Shown here one piece after another: positions 44,638-54,799 of a DNA stretch of 64,000 bases. Each line of letters begins with the position of its first letter. Position 1 is the first letter of the stretch. The notes under the pieces are model-generated. The model ran no database searches, was not told the origin of the DNA, and was given only the letters and a program-made list of their open reading frames with translations. The stretch covers positions 1 through 64,000 of the forward strand of contig NZ_NPJA01000039.1 of the NCBI RefSeq assembly GCF_002251295.1. The letters run 5' to 3'. The DNA comes from Prevotella sp. P5-50 (lineage in GTDB: Bacteria; Bacteroidota; Bacteroidia; Bacteroidales; Bacteroidaceae). Both the position numbers and the translations under genes were made by a program.

Positions 44638-45533
44638 AAGTGAATATAGGCCATCTGGCACTTAAAAATCCAGTAATGACGGCCTCGGGAACATTTGGCT
44701 ATGGATTAGAGTTTGCAGACTTTATTCCCCTTGACGGTTTAGGAGGATTCATCGTTAAAGGTACCACGTTGAAAGCACGTGAAGGTAATGATTATCCGCG
44801 TATGGCAGAAACTCCCAGTGGTATGCTCAATTGTGTAGGATTGCAAAATAAGGGTGTGGATTATTTCTGCCAGCACATCTATCCCCAACTTAAGGATATA
44901 AATACTAACGTCATTGTAAATGTTAGCGGTTCGTCACCAGACGATTATGCAGAATGTGCTTCGCGCATTGACGCTCTTGACAATATTCCAGCAATAGAAC
45001 TCAATATTTCTTGTCCCAATGTCAAGGATGGAGGAATGGCTTTTGGCGTAACTTGCGCTGGGGCAGAGAGTGTGGTAAAAGCTGTACGTGAACGTTATCA
45101 TAAAACGTTAATAGTGAAACTTTCGCCTAATGTTACAAATATAGCCGACATTGCTCGTGCTTGTGAAGCACAGGGCGCAGACAGTGTTTCGCTTATTAAT
45201 ACATTGATGGGAATGGCCATTGATATAGAAAAACGTCGTCCTGTACTCAGTATCGGTACTGGTGGCTTGAGCGGTCCTGCGGTTAAACCTGTTGCATTAC
45301 GTATGGTGTGGCAAGTTGCTCGTGCGGTTAAAATTCCTGTTGTTGGACTTGGTGGTATAATGAATGCCCATGATGCTATTGAATTTCTTATGGCAGGTGC
45401 CACAGCTATTGAGATAGGAACAGCAAACTTTATAGATCCATCAGTTACCATAAAGGTACGTGATGGCATTGATCGTTGGCTTGATGATCATGGATGTCAT
45501 TCTGTCCGTGAAATTATAGGTTGCCTCGATTGA
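44625..45533 (+). CDS. pyrD: Dihydroorotate dehydrogenase, catalytic subunit (class 1B)
   Basis: FMN-dependent TIM-barrel enzyme of 302 residues oxidising dihydroorotate to orotate in pyrimidine synthesis. [16 protein letters not shown] near 18, [15 protein letters not shown] near 42, [14 protein letters not shown] near 66, the catalytic-Cys region [13 protein letters not shown] near 126, [11 protein letters not shown] near 163 and [12 protein letters not shown] near 208 are present. Pairing with pyrK identifies the NAD-linked 1B type. It converges on recQ, with 34 bases between the stop codons. Confidence 0.94.
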   Translation: MADLKVNIGHLALKNPVMTASGTFGYGLEFADFIPLDGLGGFIVKGTTLKAREGNDYPRMAETPSGMLNCVGLQNKGVDYFCQHIYPQLKDINTNVIVNVSGSSPDDYAECASRIDALDNIPAIELNISCPNVKDGGMAFGVTCAGAESVVKAVRERYHKTLIVKLSPNVTNIADIARACEAQGADSVSLINTLMGMAIDIEKRRPVLSIGTGGLSGPAVKPVALRMVWQVARAVKIPVVGLGGIMNAHDAIEFLMAGATAIEIGTANFIDPSVTIKVRDGIDRWLDDHGCHSVREIIGCLD

Positions 45534-45567
45534 TACTTCTTTACTGGTAGATATTCTACATTGCCTC

Positions 45568-47463
45568 TTAAAGGCTTATTTGAACCGAATCGCTTTTTAC
45601 GAGCTCTTCAAGAACAAGATAACGGAGAGCTCGTGAAAAGATTTCGGTAGGAATGTGTAGCGCTCGGAGTTCTACAAGCAGATGAGGCTTCTTATCGGAG
45701 AGAAATTGAAGTATTTGCTTTTGCGCTGCTTGAACATCATCGTCGCTAATAGTAACACACACATCACATTGACCACATGTTTTCTCTTGCTTTTCTCCAA
45801 AGTAAGAAAGCAACTGCTGTGAACGGCAATGAGTGTTATCCTGTAGATAATGGATCATTGCTTCTATGCGTTGGCTGAATTGTTTGCGACGGTTTTCATA
45901 AACTTCTGCAGGAAACAACAAATGTTTGCTGTCTTCTCGTCTCTGCAGGTAGCGGAGAAAAGGCAACTGGCTAGGAGGTATGTATTGTATGATGTGCTTG
46001 CGCGACAGTTGCAACAGAATGTTGTGTACTTCAGTTCGGTCAATATTGCTGATTGATGCCAGATGAGCTTCATTAATATAGGCATATTCAGAAAACATCC
46101 CAGAAAAGTTACGTAACATGACAACAATCAGACGATCCTCGTTGGGCGTATTGCCAGTCAGCCGGTATAGTTCGTCTCTTTCTACGACGAACATCACTCT
46201 AGAGGCATTCTCACGTTCTGCAGTGAATTCTAAATAGCCGGCTCTTTGCAGAATTTGTAGGGCAGAATGTACCTGAACAGGAAAATGGTTGAATTTATAG
46301 CAGAAATCTTGTAGGTTGAATTCATGGGAAACACCGTTACCGTCTCCTAATGCTATCTGAAAATAGAATGCTATATGGTCGTAAACTTTCCGGATATAAT
46401 CCTTGTCAGGGAATGTGTCAGCTACACGTTTGCGGAGTTTGACGATATCTTGTTGGCCATAGAGTAGAATAGCTTGGGCAGGTTTCCCGTCGCGTCCTGC
46501 GCGTCCAGCTTCTTGAAAGTAAGCTTCAATAGAGTCAGGGCAGTCGTAGTGAAGCACCAGTCGGACATCTGCTTTATCAATGCCCATGCCGAAAGCATTC
46601 GTGGCAACAATAATTCTGGTGCGGTCTGCCTGCCAGTCGTTTTGTCGCTTGTCTTTTTCCTCTGTATCAAGTCCAGCATGGTAGTATGTCGCACTGAATC
46701 CTTCTTGGGTAAGTAGTTCTGCTATTTCTCGAGCATGTTTCCGGCTCCGGACATATACGATGGAAGAGGCTGTTGATGTGTGTAGAGCTTCTATAAGTTC
46801 ATGTCGCTTGTCCATAGCTTCTCTGACGATATAGCTGAGATTCTTACGTTCAAATGACATTTGAAACACATTGAATGTGCCACCTTTGTCGTCAGGTCGC
46901 TGTAATTTGTCTTTGATATCTTCAACTACAGCTGGTGTCGCTGTTGCCGTAAGAGCCAGAATAGGCACATCAGGTAAAAGAACACGAATGCTTGAAATGT
47001 TGAGGTAGCTTGGACGAAAATCATATCCCCATTGGCTGATGCAATGTGCTTCATCTACAGTGATGAAGCTAATTTGCATATGTCTTAGTTTTGTGATAAA
47101 CAGTTGGCTTGCCAGGCGTTCTGGTGAGATGTAAAGTAACCGAGTGCCTCCTAATATGCAATTGTCGAGAATGCGTAACACATCATCATGGCTCATGCTG
47201 GAATTGACGGCAGCCGCCAAGATGCCACGTCGTCTCAGATGATTGACTTGGTCTTTCATCAGTGCGATGAGTGGAGTGATAACTATACAGACTCCCTCAC
47301 GACAGAGTGCTGGTACCTGAAATGTGATAGACTTACCTCCACCCGTAGGCATAAGGCCAAGCGTGTCATGACCTTCTCCAATGGATTGAATGATGTCTCG
47401 TTGGATTCCGCGGAAATCATCATATCCCCAATAACGTTTGAGAATCTGTTGGTATTTGTCCAT
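45568..47463 (-). CDS. recQ: ATP-dependent DNA helicase RecQ
   Basis: Superfamily 2 3'-5' helicase of 631 residues in recombination and fork repair. Walker A is MPTGGGKSITFQVPAL near 37-52; the Walker B/aromatic loop DEAHCISQWGYDFRPSY is near 137-153; VRSRKHAREIAE and VATNAFGMGIDKADVR near 290 and EAGRAGRDG near 322 are helicase motifs IV-VI. The RecQ-Ct zinc cysteines (HCRS...CGQCDVC) lie near 550-575. The HRDC region is reduced. It lies downstream of recJ on the same strand, 64 bases apart, a functional pairing in single-strand resection. Confidence 0.94.
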   Translation of the reverse strand: MDKYQQILKRYWGYDDFRGIQRDIIQSIGEGHDTLGLMPTGGGKSITFQVPALCREGVCIVITPLIALMKDQVNHLRRRGILAAAVNSSMSHDDVLRILDNCILGGTRLLYISPERLASQLFITKLRHMQISFITVDEAHCISQWGYDFRPSYLNISSIRVLLPDVPILALTATATPAVVEDIKDKLQRPDDKGGTFNVFQMSFERKNLSYIVREAMDKRHELIEALHTSTASSIVYVRSRKHAREIAELLTQEGFSATYYHAGLDTEEKDKRQNDWQADRTRIIVATNAFGMGIDKADVRLVLHYDCPDSIEAYFQEAGRAGRDGKPAQAILLYGQQDIVKLRKRVADTFPDKDYIRKVYDHIAFYFQIALGDGNGVSHEFNLQDFCYKFNHFPVQVHSALQILQRAGYLEFTAERENASRVMFVVERDELYRLTGNTPNEDRLIVVMLRNFSGMFSEYAYINEAHLASISNIDRTEVHNILLQLSRKHIIQYIPPSQLPFLRYLQRREDSKHLLFPAEVYENRRKQFSQRIEAMIHYLQDNTHCRSQQLLSYFGEKQEKTCGQCDVCVTISDDDVQAAQKQILQFLSDKKPHLLVELRALHIPTEIFSRALRYLVLEELVKSDSVQISL

Positions 47464-47527
47464 CTTATGGTCTTTTCTGTTTGCCAGTCTGCAAGTTTTC
47501 TTATCACTTATAGGCAGTACGCTTTCT

Positions 47528-49264
47528 TTATTTAGGAGATTCCGGTGTCTCGCTGGGACGGATGTCGGTTATCTGCAATTGGATATCCCCACGTTTATAG
47601 GCATTTTCTTCGATGGTATAAACAATGTCAAACGAGCGCTTAGACTTGATGTATCTGGCATCTGCGCTTTGTCCGAAGGCAATTCCATTCATGACAACTG
47701 CCGATTTCGAATCTACCAGTTCAAGTTTGATGTGTTCTTGATGGCGGCCTACAACTTTCGATGTTCCATAGTCATAGACGTTGCGTGTAAGAAAGAGAGG
47801 CTTCTCGTTGGCAGGTCCGTGAGGGGCAAGTTTTCGCAAATCGCCGTGTAGGCGTTTGGTGATGTCCTTAAAGTCGATTTCTTCGTCGATGTCAAGTGTT
47901 GGCAACGTTTGTTCTGGTAGAATATGTTGTTTGACGTATTCCTGGAAACGACGACGGAATTCAGGGATGTTCTCCTGTCTCAGGGTGAGTCCTACTGCGT
48001 AGGTGTGACCACCGAAGTTCTCAAGGATATCTCTGCAGTTTTTGATGGCATCATAGATGTCGAATCCTGCTACGGAACGTGCAGATCCTGTCGCGATGCC
48101 ATCTATAATGGTGAGAACGACAGTTGGCCGATAGTATATTTCCGTCAAGCGTGAGGCAACGATGCCTACAACTCCTTTTTTCCATCCTTCATCGTACAGC
48201 ACGATAGACGACATATGTTGCTGACTTTCCAAGCGAGCCACGATTTCATTGGCCTCTATGGTCATCTGCTTGTCTATGTCCTTTCGCTGCTCGTTGTATT
48301 CGTTAATGCGATTAGCTTCTGTCAGTGCACGTTGGAGATCGCGTTCTACAAGCAGTTCCACAGCTTCCTTTCCGTTTTGCATTCTTCCACTTGCGTTGAT
48401 GCGTGGACCGATTTTGAAAACAATGTCGCTCATGGTTAACTCTCGTCCGGTCAATCCACAAATATTGATAATGGCCTTGAGACCAATAGATGGGTTGATG
48501 TTGAGTTGTTTCAGTCCATGAAATGCCAGAATGCGATTTTCGCCGGTTACAGGCACGAGGTCTGCCGCAATGCTGACTGCGCATAAATCGAGTAGAGGAG
48601 TCAGTCTTGAGAATGGAATACCGTTATTTTTTGCGAATGCCTGCATCAGCTTGAAACCTACGCCGCATCCGCAAAGATGCTTGAACGGATAGGACGAGTC
48701 GGTGCGTTTAGGGTTGAGTATAGCCACTGCTGGAGGCAGAATCTCATCTGGCACATGGTGGTCGCAGATGATGAAATCTATGCCTTGTTGTTTGGCATAG
48801 GTAATCTCCTCAATGGCCTTGATGCCACAGTCAAGTACAATGATGAGTTTAACTCCTGTTTCCTTGGCATAGTCTATTCCTTTGTAGCTTACTCCGTATC
48901 CTTCTTCTTCTCGGTTAGGGATGTAATAGTCGATGTTGGAATAAAACTGCATAAGAAATTTATAGACGAGTGCCACTGCTGTGCATCCGTCCACGTCATA
49001 GTCACCATACACCATGATGCGTTCCTTGCGTCCCATTGCATCGTTGAGCCTATCTACGGCCACATCCATATCGTTCATCAGAAAAGGATCGATGAGTTCG
49101 TTCATCATCGGTCTGAAGAAACGTTTTGCTGCCGATTCAGTTTTGATGCCTCTGCTGATAAGCAAATCTGCAACAATGGGACTCATGTTGATTTTCTCGG
49201 CCAGTTCTTTAATTGCTTGTTGCCGTTCTGGTGTAGGAGGTTCGTAATTCCATTGGTAGTGCAT
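47528..49264 (-). CDS. recJ: Single-stranded-DNA-specific exonuclease RecJ
   Basis: DHH-family 5'-3' exonuclease of 578 residues. Catalytic motifs: VYGDYDVDGCTAVALVYKFL near 80-99 (motif I), VLDCGIKA near 145, ICDHHVPDEILP near 163 (DHH), and GPRINASGRM near 290 and SARSVAGFDIYDAI near 398 (DHHA1). The OB-like C-terminal domain is present. It supplies resection for recombination and mismatch repair and is followed by recQ. A perfect 18-bp inverted repeat lies upstream, where it terminates the next gene. Confidence 0.95.
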   Translation of the reverse strand: MHYQWNYEPPTPERQQAIKELAEKINMSPIVADLLISRGIKTESAAKRFFRPMMNELIDPFLMNDMDVAVDRLNDAMGRKERIMVYGDYDVDGCTAVALVYKFLMQFYSNIDYYIPNREEEGYGVSYKGIDYAKETGVKLIIVLDCGIKAIEEITYAKQQGIDFIICDHHVPDEILPPAVAILNPKRTDSSYPFKHLCGCGVGFKLMQAFAKNNGIPFSRLTPLLDLCAVSIAADLVPVTGENRILAFHGLKQLNINPSIGLKAIINICGLTGRELTMSDIVFKIGPRINASGRMQNGKEAVELLVERDLQRALTEANRINEYNEQRKDIDKQMTIEANEIVARLESQQHMSSIVLYDEGWKKGVVGIVASRLTEIYYRPTVVLTIIDGIATGSARSVAGFDIYDAIKNCRDILENFGGHTYAVGLTLRQENIPEFRRRFQEYVKQHILPEQTLPTLDIDEEIDFKDITKRLHGDLRKLAPHGPANEKPLFLTRNVYDYGTSKVVGRHQEHIKLELVDSKSAVVMNGIAFGQSADARYIKSKRSFDIVYTIEENAYKRGDIQLQITDIRPSETPESPK

Positions 49265-49354
49265 TTATATATTGTTCTTATTTTTTCTTTATTTCAGATA
49301 CTATCGGCTTTACAATAGCCAATATGCGGTGTAAAGTTACAAAGAAAAAACAAG

Positions 49355-49398
49355 AAATCGGAACATACCATGGAAAAAATCATGGTATGTTCCGATTT
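49355..49398 (-). terminator. Terminator with a perfect 18-bp stem
   Basis: 49355-49372 and 49381-49398 are perfect inverted repeats of 18 bases with an 8-base loop. Read on the minus strand, the stem lies 21 bases after the C1 peptidase stop and is followed by CTTGTTTTTTC, as expected of a terminator. The stem is unusually long for an intrinsic terminator. Confidence 0.82.
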
Positions 49399-49418
49399 TA
49401 CATATAAAAGGTCATTTA

Positions 49419-50618
49419 TTAGATGCCGAGTTTTTTGCGGATATCCTTAGGAATAGCGTTTTTGTTAACGGTGTAATCCATCGTGTTTGCTGCGATAAAG
49501 GTTTTAGTCATATACCAAATTCCTTTATATTCGCCAGTTTCTCCCCATGAGTTCTTAACCATATAGTATTCGCGTCCGTTTTGGTCTTTGGCAATACCGA
49601 AGATGAGCATGCCGTGGTCATCGGTGAGCTCCCAGTTGTCGAAACGCTCTTGACGCATTTCCTGTGTTGCTTTAACTTCGGGTACGGTGCATCCGAGTGA
49701 GTCGATGAGATTGCGTTTTTTCTGGGCAGTCATCTTGAGCCAGCGTGCCATGTCGCTTCCCTGAAGGCTCTCAGTCTTCTTGGTGTCGATGGCATAAGCC
49801 AATCCATTGCGTGTGAATCCTTCTTCTGAAACGTCTCCGCCCCATGCTACAGTGTAGCCGTTCATAATGGCATTATCAATGATTTTCATCATTTCGTCCA
49901 TAGGTACGTTGTAGCTCAGAGGATTGCGCCAGTTGTCCTGTACTTCAACAGCATAAGCAGTATAGAAAGGATGGTGAGTGAAAGAAGTTATGCTAACGTA
50001 GTCGTTCCAGTCGAGACCGAGTGAAGCAGCAAAACTCTTTGGAGTGTATTTTTTGCCTTGGTAGGTGAATTCTTCCGGACATTTGCCAAGATATGCATCG
50101 AGAATGCCCTGCAGTCCAACTTTCCACTGGTTAGAGATTTTCTTAGCATTGCTTTTTGATACGGCAGCCACGTATGGTTCAAGCAGAGAGAAGAACTCGT
50201 TGAAGTTGTTGAGAGAGTCACCATAGAGTGAACCAGGGAAAGGCATGGCCTCTTCTGGACAGATTCCGTAGTTCTGGAGCACGTAATGCACATCATAAGC
50301 TGATCCGCCTTGTGCAAACTGGCAGTCTCCGTGCAGTCTTACAACCTGTATGGCACGGTCCATGTAGTCCTTGTTGGCCACAAAACTCTCACAGAGGTCA
50401 TAGGTCTTACCTGTCTTTTTCAGAATTTCTGCCTCAAAGTACGAAAGAGTAGAATAGGCCCAGCACGTACCCGAACGGTTCTGGTCCTTGATAGATGTAA
50501 TAGGATTCTCCTTGACAACGGTGAATACCGGTTTGTTTTTGTTCTCAGTCTTTTTTTCCTGAGCCTGAGCACCAATGGCAAGAATTGCCATTATTGCGAT
50601 AATGAATGTTTTCTTCAT
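49419..50618 (-). CDS. Secreted C1B cysteine peptidase (bleomycin hydrolase/PepC-like)
   Basis: A papain-fold peptidase of 399 residues in the aminopeptidase C family. The start is the ATG at 50618, where a signal peptide (MKKTFIIAIMAILAIG, cleaved after AQAQ near 20) begins; the longer frame is an artefact. The catalytic triad is visible: Gln and Cys in KDQNRSGTCWAYSTL near 44-58, His in DDHGMLIFG near 333, and Asn in VKNSWGETG near 352. The signal peptide implies a periplasmic or surface location, unlike cytoplasmic PepC. Such proteins are common in Bacteroidota, which ferment peptides. Confidence 0.9.
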   Translation of the reverse strand: MKKTFIIAIMAILAIGAQAQEKKTENKNKPVFTVVKENPITSIKDQNRSGTCWAYSTLSYFEAEILKKTGKTYDLCESFVANKDYMDRAIQVVRLHGDCQFAQGGSAYDVHYVLQNYGICPEEAMPFPGSLYGDSLNNFNEFFSLLEPYVAAVSKSNAKKISNQWKVGLQGILDAYLGKCPEEFTYQGKKYTPKSFAASLGLDWNDYVSITSFTHHPFYTAYAVEVQDNWRNPLSYNVPMDEMMKIIDNAIMNGYTVAWGGDVSEEGFTRNGLAYAIDTKKTESLQGSDMARWLKMTAQKKRNLIDSLGCTVPEVKATQEMRQERFDNWELTDDHGMLIFGIAKDQNGREYYMVKNSWGETGEYKGIWYMTKTFIAANTMDYTVNKNAIPKDIRKKLGI

Positions 50619-50659
50619 AATTAGTTCTCTTTTTTTATTTATTTGTTGCTTGTTCGTTT

Positions 50660-52060
50660 TTATTTGTTTCCTGCCATTATTTCTTCTATTTCTGCGGGAT
50701 GGTATGGAATACGTTTGCTTCCCAAGAAACGGCATCCGTCATTGGTTATCAGTACATCATCTTCGATGCGTATTCCTCCAAAGTCCTTGTAAGTTTCAAG
50801 CATATCGAAATTGAGGAAGTCTTTGCAGTGTCCGTTAGCTTTCCATTCATCAATGAGATGTGGGATGAAATAGATTCCCGGTTCGTCTGTAACGACGAAT
50901 CCTTCTTGCAACCGTCTTCCCATTCTCAGGCAGTTGGTGCCGAATTGTTCCAGATTGGGTCTTGTCTCATCGTCAAATCCGACATAGATTTGTCCGATGC
51001 TTTCCATGTCATGTACGTCCATACCCATCATGTGTCCAAGTCCGTGGGGGAGGAACATGGCGTGTGCTCCTGCTGCAATAGCTTCATCAATGTCTCCCTT
51101 CATCAAACCGATTTCTTTCAGGCTTTCAGCCATTTTACGGCATACGGCAAAGTGTACTTCCTTGTACTTAACTCCTGGTTTGGCTACTTCCAATACATAA
51201 TCATGGCAAGCTTCTACGATGCTGTAGATTTCCAGTTGCCGCTGGGTGAATTTTCCGTTGACAGGCATTGTTCTTGTATGGTCAGAACAATAGTCATCCA
51301 GTTCACATCCTGCGTCACAGATGACAAGTCTTCCGTCTTGCAGTATTGCGTCTGATGGATTGCCATGCATGATTTCACCGTGTTGGGTATAGATGGTGGC
51401 AAAACTTGTGTCCTGGGCCATTGAACGGGCTATTCCGTCAACTTGTCCTCCAACGTAACGTTCTGTTGTTCCTGCTTTTGTCAGACGTTGCGCGGTGGTG
51501 TGCATTTCGTAGCCGATATTGCAGGCGCGGTCAATGGCAGCAATCTCTTGTTCTTCCTTGGTCGAACGCATTTTTACCACTGCATGAATCAATGGTAGAG
51601 ATGCAGCATCCTTTTGTTGTGAGGGGTGGATGCCCAACAAGTCCATGATTTGTATTTTTGTATCGTGTCGATAGGGTGGCAGAAAGTGGATGGTGCGTTT
51701 CTTTGCTAATGCCTCGTGACAAACGTGTGAGAGTTCTTTCATCGGTCCTGTGATGCTGACGCCCACAGCATCTGCCAAAATCTTCACGCTATCTACGAAT
51801 CCCATCCATACGATGTCTTCAATGTCAATATCGTCACCATAGAGCATTTCTGTGTCGTTGTCCACGTCAATTACTCCTACCAGTCCGTCGCGGTGTTGTC
51901 CAAAGTAATAGAGGAACGTAGAGTCCTGACGCATTGGTGCATGGCAGTTGGCAGGTGAGTTGTAGGGTGATTCATTGTTTCCGAAGAGTACAATGACTCC
52001 GTTGCCTACCAGCTTTTTCAATTCGGCTCTTCGCCTGATGTAAGTTTCTTTGTCAAACAT
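50660..52060 (-). CDS. pepP: Xaa-Pro aminopeptidase (aminopeptidase P)
   Basis: Metallopeptidase M24B of 466 residues removing N-terminal residues before proline. The N-terminal AMP domain begins RRAELKKLVGNGVIVLFGNNE. The pita-bread metal ligands are seen as D in ICDAGCELDDYCSDHTRTMPVNGKF (two Asp), H in LPHGLGHMMGMDVHD near 350 and Glu in VTDEPGIYF and GGIRIEDDVLI near 430. No signal peptide is present. It is 41 bases upstream of the C1 peptidase gene on the same strand, which suggests a peptide-utilisation pair. Confidence 0.93.
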   Translation of the reverse strand: MFDKETYIRRRAELKKLVGNGVIVLFGNNESPYNSPANCHAPMRQDSTFLYYFGQHRDGLVGVIDVDNDTEMLYGDDIDIEDIVWMGFVDSVKILADAVGVSITGPMKELSHVCHEALAKKRTIHFLPPYRHDTKIQIMDLLGIHPSQQKDAASLPLIHAVVKMRSTKEEQEIAAIDRACNIGYEMHTTAQRLTKAGTTERYVGGQVDGIARSMAQDTSFATIYTQHGEIMHGNPSDAILQDGRLVICDAGCELDDYCSDHTRTMPVNGKFTQRQLEIYSIVEACHDYVLEVAKPGVKYKEVHFAVCRKMAESLKEIGLMKGDIDEAIAAGAHAMFLPHGLGHMMGMDVHDMESIGQIYVGFDDETRPNLEQFGTNCLRMGRRLQEGFVVTDEPGIYFIPHLIDEWKANGHCKDFLNFDMLETYKDFGGIRIEDDVLITNDGCRFLGSKRIPYHPAEIEEIMAGNK

Positions 52061-52087
52061 AGTAGTAACTTATTAATATCTTGACCA

Positions 52088-52118
52088 CAAAATTACTACA
52101 AATAAACCAAAAGGCAAA
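52088..52118 (-). promoter_or_regulatory. Promoter of the aminopeptidase P gene
   Basis: On the minus strand, TTTG (52118-52115), a 19-base spacer and TAATTTTG (52095-52088). It diverges from the clpS promoter at 52149-52156 within a 124-base gap. Confidence 0.65.
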
Positions 52119-52148
52119 ATATTTGCATCTTATTTTGCTGAAAATGAT

Positions 52149-52156
52149 TACCTTTG
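52149..52156 (+). promoter_or_regulatory. Promoter of clpS-clpA-aat, -7 element
   Basis: TACCTTTG, a perfect -7 box, 28 bases before clpS. TTTG at 52122-52125 is 23 bases upstream, slightly long. No sign of a leader structure is seen. Confidence 0.65.
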
Positions 52157-52184
52157 CACTATAGTATTACATTTTACGTGGATT

Positions 52185-52487
52185 ATGGCTCAAGAAAAAA
52201 CTCAATCAACAATGCGCGTGCGCCTCAATATGAAGGAGCCGGGACGTTATAAGGTGATTTGTCATAACGATGATTTCACAACGATGGATTTTGTGGTAAT
52301 GATGCTGATGGACGTGTTCTTTAAGTCTGCTGATGAGGCAGAACGGCTCATGTTGGCCATTCATCGTACAGGTCAGGCTGTGGTGGGCATCTATCCGCTT
52401 GATATTGCGCGTTCCAAGGTTGACAAAGCCATGCGTCTTGCCCGTGCCAATGGTTTTCCTCTGACCTTGAGTTATATTCCTGAATGA
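52185..52487 (+). CDS. clpS: N-degron adaptor ClpS
   Basis: A 100-residue adaptor that binds N-terminal Leu, Phe, Tyr or Trp of substrates and delivers them to ClpA. The degron pocket residues are conserved: N28-D29-D30 in HNDDFTTMDFV and H60 in LMLAIHRTG, equivalent to N34-D35-D36 and H66 of E. coli. The N-terminal tail is short and polar, as needed for delivery. It is followed by clpA after 17 bases. Length is typical. Confidence 0.94.
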   Translation: MAQEKTQSTMRVRLNMKEPGRYKVICHNDDFTTMDFVVMMLMDVFFKSADEAERLMLAIHRTGQAVVGIYPLDIARSKVDKAMRLARANGFPLTLSYIPE

Positions 52488-52504
52488 TCAAACGATAATT
52501 AGCA

Positions 52505-54787
52505 ATGAGAATAACAACCACGATGAATAGGGCCATCCAGCAAGCCTGTGAACTTGCCCATCGGTCTTCCCATGAATTTCTGATGCCTGAACATGTGCTG
52601 TTGGCTCTATGCCAAATAGCACCGTCTTTTGTTAATGTATTGAAGCAATCTTTAGATTGTCAGCCTGGTGAATTGGCTGAAGATGTTGAAAAATGGTTAG
52701 CTTCTCAAGAAAAAGCCCCAAAGCCAGTAGATTTGGAACTGTCGTCTTCTATGCGTCGGATTTTCACGATATGCAAAGGAGAAAATGCTGATCGTGTGTT
52801 GTGTGTGACTTCCTTTATTGAAGCCATGATGCGTGATGCTGAGTGTATGGGGACCTATCTGTTGACCAAACATCTCAAAGTCACGGAAGTGTTTCTTCTG
52901 TTATCTCTTCATGAATATTGCGATGCAAAGGATTCTTATGTTGCTGAAGAAGAACTTGACGATGACTTGGATGACTTAGAAGACGATGACTTGGATGATG
53001 ATGACTTGGAGGACGATGATGAGATGATGGGAGGTCCTTCTGATTTTGCTTCGTCATCAGATTGGAAACAATGGACCACTGATATTACAGCAGAAGCCAC
53101 TGATCATCTGCCCATTATCGGTCGCGAGGCAGAACTTGACCGTACCATAGAGGTGCTTTGCCGTATGGAGAAGAACAATCCGCTCCATATTGGTGAGCCT
53201 GGGGTGGGTAAGACCGCTCTGATTTATGGTTTGGCACAACGCATCGCCAAAGGTCATGTGCCTTATAGGTTGCAAAAGGCCCACATATATTCTATTGAAA
53301 TGGGACAGTTGATGGCTGGTGCACAGTTTCGAGGCGAGTTTGAAAAGCGCCTCAAGGATGTTCTGGACGGTGCTACAGCCCAAGGTAACAGTGTGATCTA
53401 TCTCGATGAGATTCATTTGATGATGGGTGGTGAACAAGCGCAATCTGATAGTATCAGTGCTTTTGATGTCATGAAACCCTATCTTGATCGAGGTAAACTC
53501 CGTTTTATAGGTTCAACAACCTATGAAGCCTTCAATCGTACCCTTGCCAAGTCGAAGGCCGTTACTCGTCGTTTCCAGCAGATTGACATTAAGGAACCGT
53601 CTGTAGAGGACACCCTTCGTATTGTAGAAGCATTGTTACCAACCTTTCAGAACTATCACAATGTAATCTACCGGAAGGATGCTTGGACGTATGCTGTTGA
53701 GAGTTCGGCTCGGTTGATAACAAATCGCCAGTTGCCCGACAAAGCCATTGACATTATTGATGAGGCAGGTGCTTATCTTGAAGTCCACCCGCGTAATCGT
53801 CTGCATAACTATGTGACAAAGAGCCTGGTTGATGAAATATTAAATAAGGTTTGCCGTATTGATGCCGATGCCTTGAAAGAGGCCGATAATAATTCGTTGA
53901 AAGACCTTGTCACACAGATGAAGAGTCAGATCTATGGTCAAGATAAGGCCATTGAGCGTCTGACAGATGCAGTGATGATGGCCAAGGCTGGTCTTACCGA
54001 TTCTGACAAACCGATGGCCTCATTGCTCTTTGTGGGGCCCACTGGTGTTGGTAAGACAGAGGTTGCCCGTGTGCTTGCTCGTCAGTTGGGCGTGGAATTG
54101 GTGCGTTTCGATATGTCTGAATATGCGGAGAAGCATACCGTTGCCAAACTTATTGGTTCGCCTGCCGGTTATGTGGGGTATGATGATGGTGGTCTGCTTA
54201 CTTCGGCCATTCGTAAGACGCCCAACTGTGTGCTTCTGCTTGATGAGATTGAGAAAGCCCATAGCGACATTTATAATATTCTACTTCAAGTAATGGACTA
54301 TGCCCGCCTGACAGATAACCGAGGTCAGCAGGCGGATTTCCATCATGTTATCATTATTATGACTTCTAATGCAGGAGCGCAGTATGCTTCACAGGCCAGC
54401 GTTGGCTTCACGGGGCATGTGTCCCGTGGTGAGGCTATGCGGCAACAGGTGAAGAGGGTGTTCAAGCCTGAATTCATCAACCGCCTGACCGATATTGTGA
54501 CTTTTCGTGATATGGACAAGACAATGGCAACGCTTATCCTTCGTAAGAAACTTGCCCTCCTTTCTGACAAGCTTGGCCAGCGCCAGGTGAAACTAACTGT
54601 TTCTCAGCAGGCCTTCGACCGTCTGCTTATGCTTGGCTTTACACCGGAATACGGTGCTCGTGAGATGGATCGAGTGATTGGCAACAATATCAAACCGTTG
54701 TTGATGCGTGCCTTGTTGTTTGGTTCTCTCAGCAAGGGTGGAATAGCCACTGTGGACTGTAAGGATGGTGTTTTTGTTGTTAAATGA
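52505..54787 (+). CDS. clpA: ATP-dependent Clp protease ATPase subunit ClpA
   Basis: Two-ring AAA+ unfoldase of 760 residues. The N-domain (about 1-140) is the ClpS-binding type. D1 has Walker [12 protein letters not shown] (230-240) and [12 protein letters not shown]2 has [15 protein letters not shown] near 507 and [14 protein letters not shown]. The ClpP-binding tripeptide is present as VGF in QASVGFTGH, replacing IGL, so it should work with ClpP, which is not in this window. Between the N-domain and D1, residues about 144-180 are an extremely acidic linker (about 25 Asp/Glu). Otherwise length matches E. coli ClpA. Confidence 0.94.
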   Translation: MRITTTMNRAIQQACELAHRSSHEFLMPEHVLLALCQIAPSFVNVLKQSLDCQPGELAEDVEKWLASQEKAPKPVDLELSSSMRRIFTICKGENADRVLCVTSFIEAMMRDAECMGTYLLTKHLKVTEVFLLLSLHEYCDAKDSYVAEEELDDDLDDLEDDDLDDDDLEDDDEMMGGPSDFASSSDWKQWTTDITAEATDHLPIIGREAELDRTIEVLCRMEKNNPLHIGEPGVGKTALIYGLAQRIAKGHVPYRLQKAHIYSIEMGQLMAGAQFRGEFEKRLKDVLDGATAQGNSVIYLDEIHLMMGGEQAQSDSISAFDVMKPYLDRGKLRFIGSTTYEAFNRTLAKSKAVTRRFQQIDIKEPSVEDTLRIVEALLPTFQNYHNVIYRKDAWTYAVESSARLITNRQLPDKAIDIIDEAGAYLEVHPRNRLHNYVTKSLVDEILNKVCRIDADALKEADNNSLKDLVTQMKSQIYGQDKAIERLTDAVMMAKAGLTDSDKPMASLLFVGPTGVGKTEVARVLARQLGVELVRFDMSEYAEKHTVAKLIGSPAGYVGYDDGGLLTSAIRKTPNCVLLLDEIEKAHSDIYNILLQVMDYARLTDNRGQQADFHHVIIIMTSNAGAQYASQASVGFTGHVSRGEAMRQQVKRVFKPEFINRLTDIVTFRDMDKTMATLILRKKLALLSDKLGQRQVKLTVSQQAFDRLLMLGFTPEYGAREMDRVIGNNIKPLLMRALLFGSLSKGGIATVDCKDGVFVVK

Positions 54788-54799
54788 TTTGGAGCAGTT

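Noticed and set aside
50619..50735. Extended N-terminus of the C1B peptidase
   Set aside because: The extension is basic and low-complexity, and a clear signal peptide starts at 50618.
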